Shown piece after piece: positions 31,603-40,941 of a DNA stretch of 64,000 bases. The notes beneath the pieces are model-generated. The model did not search any database and was not told where the DNA came from. It worked only from the letters and a program-made list of their open reading frames with translations. Position 1 is the stretch's first letter. Each line of letters begins with the position of its first letter. The position numbers were made by a program, and so were the translations under genes. The stretch comes from Elusimicrobiota bacterium (GTDB taxonomy: Bacteria > Elusimicrobiota > Elusimicrobia > Elusimicrobiales > UBA9959), in the NCBI GenBank assembly GCA_016234365.1, contig JACRER010000003.1:31567-95566 (forward strand), written 5' to 3'.

Positions 31603-33441
31603 ATGAAAGGCTGGACCGGCTATATCCTGCGGGTGAACCTCACCGACAAGACCTGGAAAAAAGAATCTTTCACCGAAGAATTCGCCAAGAAATGGGTAGG
31701 CGGGCGCGGTTTCGCCGCCAAAATACTTTTCGACGAGCTTAAGCCCGGCATAGACCCGCTGGGCCCGGAGAACAAACTGGTGGTGGCGCTCGGCCCCATA
31801 GCCGGCATCCCGGCCCCGAACACCGGCAAGGTGGTGGTGGCCGCCAAGAGCCCGCTCACCGGTTTCTACGGCGACGGCAACCTGGGTTCCAATGTCTCCA
31901 GCCAACTGCGCAAGGCCGGCTATGACGCCATGATAATAGAGGGCAAGGCCGACAAGCCGGTCTACCTCAATATAGAGGACGATAAGGTGGAGTTCCTGGA
32001 CGCCGCCGAGATGTGGGGCAAGGGCACCTATTTCTCCAACGAATGGATCTATAAAAAACACGGCAAGAACGCCGGCGTGCTGAATATCGGTCAGGCCGGC
32101 GAGAACAAGGTTCTGTTCGCCATGATCCGCAGCCTGGAAGGCCGCGCCGGCGGCCGGCCCGGCATCGGCGCCGTGATGGGCTCTAAAATGCTCAAGGCAA
32201 TAGTAGTGAAGGGCACCAAGGCCATACCGCAGGCCGACCCGGAGCTGATGCGCAAGCTGGGTATAGACGGTCTGAAAAAGGCCCGCGAACTGGACCAGAC
32301 GAGCGGCTGGTCCAAGCAGAGCACCAACGCCGTGCTGGGCTGGTGCAACGAGGTCAACGGCCTGCCCGTGCAGAACATGCGGCATACCTCCCACCCGGAG
32401 GCTCACAAGGTAGACGGCGAACGCTTGAACGACGCCCGCATAGCCACCTACGGCTGCCCCAGCTGCACCATGCACTGCGGCATCACCATCCACGACGACG
32501 AAGGCCGCGAGAGCGAGCTGGATTACGAGAATATCGGTATGCTGGGTCCGAACGTGAACGTGTTCGACCTTAAAAAAGTAGGGTCCCTCAATTACCTTTG
32601 TGACGACTACGGCCTGGACACCATCTCCGCCGGCGCGGTGCTGGGCTTCTACGCCGACGCCATAGAGCATGGCGCGGCGTCGGGCGACTTCAAGTTCGGC
32701 GACGCCGATAAGGCCAAGACCCTGCTCTGGGATATAGCCGCGCGCAAGGGCGAGGCCGGCAACCTGCTGGCCGACGGCGCCCTGAAGGCCGCCAAGGTCT
32801 ACGGCAAGAATTCCGCCGACTATGCCATGCAGGTGAAGGGGCTCGAAATGGCCGCTTACAACTGCAAGTCCATTCCCGGCCAGGCGCTGGCCTTCGGCGT
32901 GGCGCCCATAGGCGGCCATCACCGCGAGGCGTGGATCATTACCTTCGAACTCAAGCACAGCAAGCGCGAAAGCTACGGCCCCGAGAAGGCGGCCAAGGTG
33001 ATAGAGCTGCAGCGCATCCGCGGCGGGCTCTTCGAGCTGCTGCCGGCCTGCCGATTCCCCTGGGTGGAAGTGGGCTATGAACTGGAGAATTATCCTAAGT
33101 TCTTCAACGCGGCCACCGGCCTCAATTGGACCCTTAGCGATTTCTGGGCGGCGGCCGACCGCGCCTACTCCATGATCAAGCTGCATTACCTGCGCGAGTT
33201 CCCGAACGTGACGCGCAAGGACGACTACCCGCCCGCCGTCTGGTTCGACAAGGCCAACGCCGACACCGAGGGCCCGCAGAAAGGCGTGGTGCTGGAGTAC
33301 GATAAGTATGACTCGCTGCTGCAGCATTACTACGATGCTCGCGGCTACGATAAGCGAGGCATCCCGACCATGGAAACCCTGAAGAAGCTGGGCCTGGAAG
33401 CCGAAGCCGCCGCGGCCGCCAAGGTGGCGGCCCTGAATTGA
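31603..33441 (+). CDS. aor: Aldehyde ferredoxin oxidoreductase family tungstoenzyme
   Basis: GYILRVNLTDKTWKKESFTEEFAKKWVGGRGFAAKILFDELKPGIDPLGPENKLVVALGPIAG; GCPSCTMHCG and LNYLCDDYGLDTISAGAVLGF. Confidence 0.95.
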   Translation: MKGWTGYILRVNLTDKTWKKESFTEEFAKKWVGGRGFAAKILFDELKPGIDPLGPENKLVVALGPIAGIPAPNTGKVVVAAKSPLTGFYGDGNLGSNVSSQLRKAGYDAMIIEGKADKPVYLNIEDDKVEFLDAAEMWGKGTYFSNEWIYKKHGKNAGVLNIGQAGENKVLFAMIRSLEGRAGGRPGIGAVMGSKMLKAIVVKGTKAIPQADPELMRKLGIDGLKKARELDQTSGWSKQSTNAVLGWCNEVNGLPVQNMRHTSHPEAHKVDGERLNDARIATYGCPSCTMHCGITIHDDEGRESELDYENIGMLGPNVNVFDLKKVGSLNYLCDDYGLDTISAGAVLGFYADAIEHGAASGDFKFGDADKAKTLLWDIAARKGEAGNLLADGALKAAKVYGKNSADYAMQVKGLEMAAYNCKSIPGQALAFGVAPIGGHHREAWIITFELKHSKRESYGPEKAAKVIELQRIRGGLFELLPACRFPWVEVGYELENYPKFFNAATGLNWTLSDFWAAADRAYSMIKLHYLREFPNVTRKDDYPPAVWFDKANADTEGPQKGVVLEYDKYDSLLQHYYDARGYDKRGIPTMETLKKLGLEAEAAAAAKVAALN

Positions 33442-33668
33442 TGAAGGTGACGGTAAAACTTATCGGCCCGCTCATTTACGAGGGCGGGTTCAGCGAGAAG
33501 ACGCTGACGCTGCCGCGGGCCATGACGGCCGCGGAGTTGTCGGCGTTCGTCAAGATAGATAAGAAGCGCCCCACCATCATCACCCGCAACGGGAAAGCCG
33601 TGACGAGCAAGGATAAAATAGCGGACGGCGACCGCGTGGTGATCTCCCACATCTACTCGGGCGGCTGA
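33438..33668 (+). CDS. MoaD/ThiS-like ubiquitin-fold protein
   Basis: 76 aa beta-grasp-like sequence ending in GG (DGDRVVISHIYSGG); overlaps the aor stop. Confidence 0.85.
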   Translation: MMKVTVKLIGPLIYEGGFSEKTLTLPRAMTAAELSAFVKIDKKRPTIITRNGKAVTSKDKIADGDRVVISHIYSGG

Positions 33669-33684
33669 AGCCCCGCGGTAAAAA

Positions 33685-33718
33685 ATAAAAAACCCCGGCG
33701 TTAACCGGGGTTTTTTAT
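33685..33718. terminator. Intrinsic terminator
   Basis: aaaaaccccggcgttaaccggggtttttta. Confidence 0.85.
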
Positions 33719-33731
33719 TTGCGCGGCCCGC

Positions 33732-34013
33732 TCAGTCCACGTAGAGGCAGAGGTAAGCGGTGTCTTCGGCCACCTTCAGCTGGAACTTGGAGTTGGGGGG
33801 CACGGTGAAGGTGCTGCCCTTGGGAAAATCTTTCCAGGCGTTCTCGCCGGGCAGTTTAACCACCAGCTTGCCGCTGACCACTGTCATGATCTCTTTCTTG
33901 CCGGTGCCGAACTCGTAGTCGCCGGGGGCCATTACGCCAACGGTGGCGGGCCCGCCCGCGTTGAAAGCTATGGACTTCACCTTGCCATCGAAATATTCGT
34001 TGGTCTTGAACAT
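33732..34013 (-). CDS. ppnP: PpnP-like pyrimidine/purine nucleoside phosphorylase (DUF1255 cupin)
   Basis: [52 protein letters not shown]...[23 protein letters not shown]. Confidence 0.9.
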   Translation of the reverse strand: MFKTNEYFDGKVKSIAFNAGGPATVGVMAPGDYEFGTGKKEIMTVVSGKLVVKLPGENAWKDFPKGSTFTVPPNSKFQLKVAEDTAYLCLYVD

Positions 34014-34015
34014 AT

Positions 34016-34207
34016 TCAGCCTCCGCAGCCGCAGCCGCCGCCGCACTTGTGGCCGCCCTGGTTCATGGGGCAGCCGGCGCCGGCGGAGGACCCGCCTTTG
34101 TTGAGACCGGGAACGTCGTCCGAAACCTTTACCACCTTGCCCAGCTTGGCGTCGTAGACGTACTTGCCGGTATTGGCGGTCTTCTTGGTTTCTTTATTCT
34201 CTTTCAT
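34016..34207 (-). CDS. Small protein with Cys/Gly-rich C-terminal tail
   Basis: [39 protein letters not shown]...[19 protein letters not shown]. Confidence 0.65.
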   Translation of the reverse strand: MKENKETKKTANTGKYVYDAKLGKVVKVSDDVPGLNKGGSSAGAGCPMNQGGHKCGGGCGCGG

Positions 34208-34219
34208 AGGAAGGAAAGT

Positions 34220-34294
34220 TGGTGCGCCTGACAGGAATCGAACCTGTATAACCGCCTTCGCAGGGCGGGACTCTATCCGTTGAGATACAGGCGC
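34220..34294 (-). tRNA. tRNA-Arg, anticodon GCG, CCA encoded
   Basis: Reverse complement GCGCCTGTATCTCAACGGATAGAGTCCCGCCCTGCGAAGGCGGTTATACAGGTTCGATTCCTGTCAGGCGCACCA: 7-bp acceptor, D-arm, anticodon arm CCGCC-CTGCGAA-GGCGG, T-arm ACAGG-TTCGATT-CCTGT. Confidence 0.95.
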
Positions 34295-34374
34295 AAAGAA
34301 CAGCTGAAGGTATATTTTATGATTTATCAGGGGGGATAACAATACTTCCGGGGATATACGGGCACGGCGGCCGG

Positions 34375-35586
34375 CTAGAAAGTGAGGTTCATGCCGGCGT
34401 AGCCGTAGTATCCTTCCCCGTCGGGCTGGCCCAGCAGGTAGCCTTTCTTTTTATAGGAAATTTTACCGCTGAGACCCAGGGATCCATAGACAGGCGCATC
34501 CAGGCGCAGGTGGGTGGCGTAGCCGCTGCGGCAGTTATCCAGGTCAGGCGCGGCCGGCAGGTCCCATTTATCGTAGCCGGGTGTAAGGGCCAGCCCGAGA
34601 ATATCCAGGGGGCCCAGCTCCGCGCCCATTCCGCTTATCGTCCCGGCGGGAGACTCGCCGCTGCGCGTGTAAAGCGAAAGGAGCTTCCCGCGGCGGGCGA
34701 CGAACAGGTAGTAATAGTTCTCCGGGCCTACCGGGGTGAGGTTGACCTTAGGGGAGAAGCCTATGCGCAGGCCGGCCACCGGCAGGGCCGGGGCGTAAAA
34801 GCCGTCGTCGCCGGTCCAAAGGTAGTGCAGCGCCATGACCGCGCCCCAGTATTTGGCGGGGTTCAGGGTGTCCGCGCGGTCCACGGCTTCCCTGGTTTTT
34901 TTGGAGTACTCGCGGAATACTCCGGGGTTCCCGGAGACGTAGCGGGTTTTAAGGTAGCCCAGCCAGGAGGTGGCGTCATTGGTTGCCCGGGTGGGATCCG
35001 CGTTGGGGTCCAGGCCGGTCCAGATATATCCCAGGTCCTGGGTCGCGGCCATGAGGGGTTTGGCGGCCAGCAAGGTCATGCGCCCGGAGCGGTACATCTC
35101 TTTTTCGTACTCCAGCAGGTAGAGCTGCGTGGCGGCCACGCCTCCGGCCACCCAGGACTGCTTGGCCTCGTAGTTGCCGGAATTCTGCACCGCCATGCTC
35201 TCGGCTTTGCCGCTGGCGCCTATGAACCAGCCCCATTCGTAGCTGGTGCCGGCCTCATAGCCGTATTCGCGCAGCGCGGCGCCGTGGCCGTAGTATTCGT
35301 GGAGGAAGTTGCCGGGGGCTGGCAGGCCCATTACCACGGCGGGGATCATGAGCGGGCGTAGGTACCAGCGGCGGTTCATGCCCGCGGAGTCGGTGAGTTC
35401 TATGAGTCCGCGGTAGGTCAGGGCGGAAAGGCCTGAAACCAGCGTTACCCCGGCGTCCATGCCGCCCTTGCCGGAAGGGTCGACTACCACCCGGTAGGTT
35501 TCGCGGCGTTCCGGCGCGGTTTTGTTCTCCTGCGCTCCGGAGGATATGGGCGCAAGCAGCAGTAAGGAAAGGGCCAGGTATCTCAT
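34375..35586 (-). CDS. Hypothetical secreted/outer-membrane-associated protein
   Basis: Signal peptide MRYLALSLLLLAPISSGAQ, aromatic-rich C-terminus ending in NLTF. Confidence 0.65.
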   Translation of the reverse strand: MRYLALSLLLLAPISSGAQENKTAPERRETYRVVVDPSGKGGMDAGVTLVSGLSALTYRGLIELTDSAGMNRRWYLRPLMIPAVVMGLPAPGNFLHEYYGHGAALREYGYEAGTSYEWGWFIGASGKAESMAVQNSGNYEAKQSWVAGGVAATQLYLLEYEKEMYRSGRMTLLAAKPLMAATQDLGYIWTGLDPNADPTRATNDATSWLGYLKTRYVSGNPGVFREYSKKTREAVDRADTLNPAKYWGAVMALHYLWTGDDGFYAPALPVAGLRIGFSPKVNLTPVGPENYYYLFVARRGKLLSLYTRSGESPAGTISGMGAELGPLDILGLALTPGYDKWDLPAAPDLDNCRSGYATHLRLDAPVYGSLGLSGKISYKKKGYLLGQPDGEGYYGYAGMNLTF

Positions 35587-37469
35587 TTTATGCCCAGGAG
35601 CGTTTTCCACCAGGGCCTGGCCTCGGGTTTGGCGTCGGGCAGTTGCTCGAATATCTGCTGTTCTCCCTGGCCCTTGAAGACCGGCAGCGCCACCCGGAAG
35701 GTGGAGCCGCGGCCGGGCTCGCTTTCCAGCGTTATGCGGCCGCCCTGCATTACCACCATGGCCTTGGTGATGGAAAGTCCCAGGCCCGTGCCGCCCACTT
35801 TCTCGCCGGCGGCCACCTGCACGAACTTCTCGAAGATCTTGCCCTGGTCTTCTTTCTTGATGCCGCAGCCGGTGTCTTTTACCGAGAAGAACGAGAACCC
35901 TTCCATGGATTCTTTGCCGGCGTCGGCGGAGACCTCTATGGTGCCTCCCTGCGGCGTGAATTTTATGGCGTTGGAGATGAGGTTTATCAGCACCTGCACG
36001 GTGCGCCGGCGGTCCGCGTAGACATGCTGCACGCCGGGTTCCACGGTGACATTGAGGGTGACGCCCTTGGAGGAGGTCCAGGCCCGCATAGCCTCGGCGG
36101 CCTCCCTGGCTACTTCGGCGGCGGGCACGCCTTCCTGGTGGAAGATCATCTTGCCGGACTGCAGCTTGGAGAAATCCAGGATATCCGTGATTATGGAGTT
36201 GAGGCGTTCGGTGTTGCGGATGGCTGTGTTCAGGATGCCGCGAGAGGAATCTCCCGGCGTGGCGTCCTTGCCAATTATCTCAAGGGCCGCCTTTATTGAG
36301 GTCAGCGGCGAGCGCAGCTCGTGCGTCATGTTGGCTATAAAGTCCTGCTGCAGCTGCTCCACCTGTTTCATCTTGGCGGCGTCCGTGGGGATGGACACGG
36401 CGCCCACTATCTTGCCGTCCTCGTTCTGGATGATGGCGGTGGATTTTTTCACCGTTTCGGCCATGGTCTCGGAGCCGGCCTTGGCTATTTCCCTTGAGAC
36501 GTCCGCTCTGCCGTCGGATTTTATCTCCTTGGCCAGCGAAACCACCTGGTTCTCTATCTGCGCCAGGTCCACTATCTTTTTGCCGGACAGTTGCGCGAGC
36601 GGTTTGCCGGAGATGGCCTCCGCCTGCGGGTTCATCATTAAAATTTTGCCTTCTTTGTCCACCACCACCACGCCGTCTGCGATGCTGGTCATGACCGATT
36701 CGGTCCGGACCATATCGTTCTCCACTTTCTTCTTCTCGCGGCGGACTTCCTCGAGGGCCCGGGTGACCCCGGCCTCCACGGCCTCTTTGAACTTGGCCTG
36801 CAGCAGCTCAACCACCCGGCGTTGTTCCGCCGGGTCGGAGGTGACGCGGCTGACCACGGTGGAAAGCGCGGTCTCGAAATTCTGGCCCGCGAGTTTATCC
36901 GCCACTTTCTCGGCGCCCTGGCCCGCGCCGGCTCCGCCGGGGCCCGCCTCTGCGCCGCCCTGGCCCGCGCCGCCGCCCTGTCCTTCGCCGGCGCCGGCCC
37001 CGGGCGCTACCACGCCAGGCTGGGGCTGTATGCGGCCGGAGTCCACCTTGGCGTAGACGGCCTCGTTGAGCTTTATGCGTTCCACGCCTTTTTCGGCCAG
37101 GAAAGCCTTGGCCTCGCCCTTGAAGGCCTGTACCTGGCAAAGGGCCAGCAGGTCATCGCCGTTGGCGCCGGGCAGGAAAGTTATGGTCTGAAGTCTGAAC
37201 TTGGAGTAAAGGTTACGGAGGGAATTGGGCAGCTTGTCCGAGGCTATAAGCGGTACGCCGTTGATGAGCAGTTTGTCGTTGTCGATAGTGACCGAGAATT
37301 CCCCGCCGCCGAGCGAGTCGGCTATCTGCCCCAGCAGGGCCTCGCCTTCCTGCAGCGCCTGGCGCACCTGCGGGTGCTCAGGTTTGTAAAGGTTTATCTG
37401 TACCAGGCCGCGGGTGAAGACCTTCAGGAAGTTGAACCAGAGTAGTTTGGGATCGGGGGTTTCGGTCAT
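35583..37469 (-). CDS. PAS-containing sensor histidine kinase
   Basis: PAS-like VMTSIADGVVVVDKEGKILMMNPQAEAISG; HisKA QDFIANMTHELRSPLTSIKAALE; HATPase DTGCGIKKEDQGKIFEKFVQ, GGTGLGLSITKAMV. Confidence 0.93.
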   Translation of the reverse strand: MTETPDPKLLWFNFLKVFTRGLVQINLYKPEHPQVRQALQEGEALLGQIADSLGGGEFSVTIDNDKLLINGVPLIASDKLPNSLRNLYSKFRLQTITFLPGANGDDLLALCQVQAFKGEAKAFLAEKGVERIKLNEAVYAKVDSGRIQPQPGVVAPGAGAGEGQGGGAGQGGAEAGPGGAGAGQGAEKVADKLAGQNFETALSTVVSRVTSDPAEQRRVVELLQAKFKEAVEAGVTRALEEVRREKKKVENDMVRTESVMTSIADGVVVVDKEGKILMMNPQAEAISGKPLAQLSGKKIVDLAQIENQVVSLAKEIKSDGRADVSREIAKAGSETMAETVKKSTAIIQNEDGKIVGAVSIPTDAAKMKQVEQLQQDFIANMTHELRSPLTSIKAALEIIGKDATPGDSSRGILNTAIRNTERLNSIITDILDFSKLQSGKMIFHQEGVPAAEVAREAAEAMRAWTSSKGVTLNVTVEPGVQHVYADRRRTVQVLINLISNAIKFTPQGGTIEVSADAGKESMEGFSFFSVKDTGCGIKKEDQGKIFEKFVQVAAGEKVGGTGLGLSITKAMVVMQGGRITLESEPGRGSTFRVALPVFKGQGEQQIFEQLPDAKPEARPWWKTLLGIK

Positions 37470-38764
37470 AGGCGGAAGAGGTGCTTTCCCTTCAGGCCTT
37501 TGGTGGCGTTCCTGGTGTCGAAGACGAGCCTGGCTTTTTTAACGATATCGGCGTAATCTATGCAGGAATGCGGCGTGATTATTATCACGCAGTCGTAGCT
37601 TTTTATTTTTTTAAGAGCGTCCCTGCGGGAGCGGCGCACTTCGCCCTCTACGTCGGTCTCGGAGACGTAAGGATCGTAGAAATCGGCTTTGGCGCCGGTC
37701 TTTTCGAGCAGGATCAGCACGTCGCGGGCCGGGCTTTCGCGCGGGTCCGAGATGTCCGGCTTGTAGGCCATGCCTATCATCAGCACTTTGGATTTGCTCA
37801 GGGCCTTGCCGCGGGTGTTAAGGATCTCTCCCAGGCGGGCCACTACGTGGTCAGGCATGGCGGAGTTGATGGCGCCGGCCAGCTCTATGAAGCGCGGCTC
37901 GAAGTTGAGGGTTTTCATCTTCCAGCCCAGGTAATGCGGGTCCAGCGGGATGCAGTGGCCGCCTATGCCGGGGCCGGGGTAGAACGGCATGAAGCCGAAC
38001 GGTTTTGACGCGGCCGCTCCTATAACTTCCCACACGTCCAGGCCCAGTTTGTTGCACATCAGGGCCATCTCGTTTATCATGGCGATGTTGACCGCGCGGA
38101 AAGTGTTCTCCAGCAGCTTCACCAGCTCGGCTGCTTCCGTGCTGGAAACTTTCAGTACGGTGTCTATGACGGCGCCGTAGAGCAGGCCGGCCAGTTCCGT
38201 GCAGGCGGCGGTGTGGCCGCCCACTACCTTGGGGGTGTTCTTTACGCCGTACTTCTTGTTGCCCGGGTCCACACGCTCCGGCGAGAAGGCCAGGAAAAAA
38301 TCTTTGCCGGCCTTAAGGCCTTCGGCCTCCAGCATTGGCTTAACCAGTTCCCGGGTGGTGCCGGGGTAGGTGGTGCTTTCGAGAATGATAAGCTGGCCGC
38401 GGCGCAGGTGCTTGCGGGTTTCCTTGACGGAGGAGACTATGTAGGAAACGTCAGGGTCCTTGCTTTTGCGCAGGGGGGTGGGCACGCAGATGATGACGGC
38501 GTCCATCCGGTCGAGGCCGGAAAAATCCAGCGTGGCCTTGAGCAGGCCTTTCTTCACCAGGGCCGCCACTTCCCTGGTGGGGACGTCGGGGATATAGGAC
38601 TGCGCGGCCTTTATGTCGCGCACCTTCTGCGCGTCCACTTCGAAGCCCGTCACCTGGAACCCGCCCTTGCCGAATTCGGCCGCCAGCGGCAGGCCCACGT
38701 AGCCCAGCCCCACTATGCCGATCTTCGCCTTGCGCTCCAGGATGAGTTTCCTGAGTTTTTCCAT
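37466..38764 (-). CDS. Nucleotide sugar dehydrogenase (UDP-HexNAc dehydrogenase-like)
   Basis: IGIVGLGYVGLPLAAEFGKGGFQVTGFEVD, STTYPGTTRELV, AFSPERVDPGN, YPGPGIGGHCIPLDPHYL, GMAYKPDISDPRESPA. Confidence 0.93.
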   Translation of the reverse strand: MEKLRKLILERKAKIGIVGLGYVGLPLAAEFGKGGFQVTGFEVDAQKVRDIKAAQSYIPDVPTREVAALVKKGLLKATLDFSGLDRMDAVIICVPTPLRKSKDPDVSYIVSSVKETRKHLRRGQLIILESTTYPGTTRELVKPMLEAEGLKAGKDFFLAFSPERVDPGNKKYGVKNTPKVVGGHTAACTELAGLLYGAVIDTVLKVSSTEAAELVKLLENTFRAVNIAMINEMALMCNKLGLDVWEVIGAAASKPFGFMPFYPGPGIGGHCIPLDPHYLGWKMKTLNFEPRFIELAGAINSAMPDHVVARLGEILNTRGKALSKSKVLMIGMAYKPDISDPRESPARDVLILLEKTGAKADFYDPYVSETDVEGEVRRSRRDALKKIKSYDCVIIITPHSCIDYADIVKKARLVFDTRNATKGLKGKHLFRL

Positions 38765-38887
38765 TGTGATCGTCCCCTTAAAATTCACCATGAATTATAC
38801 TAAATAAGTTTTAATTACGTTGCCACCGCAGCCCTCTGCCGGGCCGGTTGCCGGTCTCTCTCGGTTTTTACTACCATACCACTACCG

Positions 38888-40774
38888 GTGAAGAACGACC
38901 AGAAAAAGATCCTCGGGGTTTCCGCCTTTTACCACGACTCCGCCGCCGCCCTTACCGTGGGCGGCGAAATGGTTTTTGGGGTGCAGGAGGAGCGGCTGAC
39001 CCGCAAAAAGCAGGATCCGGCTTTCCCGGTGAACGCCGTCCGCGCCTGCCTGCGCCATGGAGGCGGGCGGGCGCTGACGGTGGACGAACTGGACGCCGTG
39101 GTCTTCTACGAGAAGCCGCTGCTCAAATTCGAGCGCCTGCTGGAAACGCATTACGCTTTCGCCCCGGGGGGGCTGGCGCAGTTCCTGTCGGCCATGCCGG
39201 TTTGGGTGAAAGAGAAGCTTATGGCCAGGAAGGCCGTGCGCGAGGGGCTGCGCGAGGCCTGCGGCGATTACGACGGCGCAAAACTTAAGCTGCTGTTTTC
39301 CGAACACCACCTGTCCCACGCCGCCAGCGCTTTCTTCCCGTCGCCTTTCGGGGAGGCGGCGATCCTTACCATAGACGGCGTGGGCGAATGGGCCACGGGC
39401 ACGGTGGCGTACGGCCGGGGCAACGCCATCAGGCTGCTGCGCGAGCAGCGCTTCCCGCATTCGCTCGGCCTGCTGTATTCCGCTTTTACTTATTACGCCG
39501 GGTTCAAGGTGAATTCCGGCGAGTATAAGCTGATGGGCCTGGCACCCTTCGGCGCCGCCGGTTCCGAGCGGGTGAAACGGTTCACGAACCTGATACGCTC
39601 GGAGCTGGCGGCTATCGGGGAAGACGGGTCTATCCGGTTGAACCAGGACTATTTTGATTACGCGGCCGGCCTGCGGATGGCGGACGACGCGAAGTGGGAG
39701 CGCCTCTTCGGCGTTCCCAGGCGCGGGATGGAGACGGGGGTAGGGCAGGAATACTGCGACATGGCCATGGCCATCCAGGACGTTGCCGAGGAAGTGGTCC
39801 TGCGGCTGGCCCGCGAGGCCAAAAAACTTACGGGGGCCCGCAATCTCTGCCTGGCCGGCGGCGTGGCGCTGAATTGCGTGGCTAACGGCAGGCTCCTGCG
39901 CGAAAACATTTTCGACGGGCTGTGGGTCCAGCCCGCGGCCGGGGACGCCGGCGGGGCGCTGGGCGCGGCGCTGGCCGCGCACCACGTTTATTTTGGCCGG
40001 CCGCGCGCGGCGGACGGGAAGACGGACCGCATGCGCGGCGCGTACCTTGGACCCGAATATTCCGGGCCCGAGGCCGAACTGATGGCCGCCGGCTGCGGCG
40101 CCGTTTATGAAAAATTTTCCGACGACGAGCTTTTTCCGGAGGTGGCGAAGTTGCTGGCCGGGGGCGGGGTGGTGGGCTGGCACCAGGGGCGCGGGGAATG
40201 GGGACCGCGGGCGCTCGGGAACCGCAGTATCCTGGCCGACGCGCGCGATCCGGAGATGCAGAAGAAACTGAACCTTAAGATAAAATACCGGGAGAGTTTC
40301 CGGCCGTTCGCGCCGTCGGTGCTGGCTGAAAGCGCCGCCGAGTATTTTGAACGTGGCTGCGCGTCCCCCTATATGCTGCTGACGGACCATGTCGCCGGCG
40401 GGCGGCGCAAGCCGCAGCCGGCCGGCGCCGCGGAACTGCCGCTTAAGGATAAACTTTGCCAGCCGCGTTCGGACCTGCCGGCCATAACGCACCTGGACTA
40501 TTCCGCCAGGGTGCAGACCGTGCACAAAGAGACAAATCCGCGCTATCACAGGCTTATCTCCGCTTTTAAGGAGTTGACCGGCTGCGCGGTGCTGGTCAAT
40601 ACGAGCTTTAACGTGCGCGGGGAGCCGATGGTCTGTTCCCCCGACGACGCCTACCGCTGCTTTATGAATACGGAGATGGACTATCTGGTTATAGGTAACC
40701 TGCTTTTCAGGAAAAAGGCGCAGCCGGGGGCCGCCGACCCGGCCGCCTGGCGGCGCCAATACGCGCCGGACTAA
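38888..40774 (+). CDS. NodU/CmcH-family carbamoyltransferase (GTG start)
   Basis: ILGVSAFYHDSAAALTVGGEMVFGVQEERLTRKKQDPAFP, EHHLSHAASAF, CLAGGVALNCVANG, GRGEWGPRALGNRSILADARDPEMQKKLN, NTSFNVRGEPMVCSP. Confidence 0.94.
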   Translation: MKNDQKKILGVSAFYHDSAAALTVGGEMVFGVQEERLTRKKQDPAFPVNAVRACLRHGGGRALTVDELDAVVFYEKPLLKFERLLETHYAFAPGGLAQFLSAMPVWVKEKLMARKAVREGLREACGDYDGAKLKLLFSEHHLSHAASAFFPSPFGEAAILTIDGVGEWATGTVAYGRGNAIRLLREQRFPHSLGLLYSAFTYYAGFKVNSGEYKLMGLAPFGAAGSERVKRFTNLIRSELAAIGEDGSIRLNQDYFDYAAGLRMADDAKWERLFGVPRRGMETGVGQEYCDMAMAIQDVAEEVVLRLAREAKKLTGARNLCLAGGVALNCVANGRLLRENIFDGLWVQPAAGDAGGALGAALAAHHVYFGRPRAADGKTDRMRGAYLGPEYSGPEAELMAAGCGAVYEKFSDDELFPEVAKLLAGGGVVGWHQGRGEWGPRALGNRSILADARDPEMQKKLNLKIKYRESFRPFAPSVLAESAAEYFERGCASPYMLLTDHVAGGRRKPQPAGAAELPLKDKLCQPRSDLPAITHLDYSARVQTVHKETNPRYHRLISAFKELTGCAVLVNTSFNVRGEPMVCSPDDAYRCFMNTEMDYLVIGNLLFRKKAQPGAADPAAWRRQYAPD

Positions 40775-40786
40775 GCGGAGGGAACT

Positions 40787-40936
40787 GTGGAATTTATTAA
40801 AGACATCTGGGCTTTTATCATGGAACGGAAAAAGTGGTGGCTGTTGCCGGTTATAGCGGTTATCCTGCTGGCCTGCGCGCTCCTGGTGCTCTCCGGAGGA
40901 TCCGCGGTGGCGCCGTTCATCTATACGCTGTTTTAG
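40787..40936 (+). CDS. DUF5989-like small membrane protein (49 aa, GTG start; absent from the supplied ORF track)
   Basis: MEFIKDIWAFIMERKKWWLLPVIAVILLACALLVLSGGSAVAPFIYTLF, between carbamoyltransferase and SxtJ-like gene. Confidence 0.88.
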   Translation: MEFIKDIWAFIMERKKWWLLPVIAVILLACALLVLSGGSAVAPFIYTLF

Positions 40937-40941
40937 GCCCT

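Noticed and set aside
34208-34342. N-terminal extension of the Cys/Gly-rich ORF
   Set aside because: Overlaps the tRNA-Arg gene; ATG at 34207 is the plausible start.
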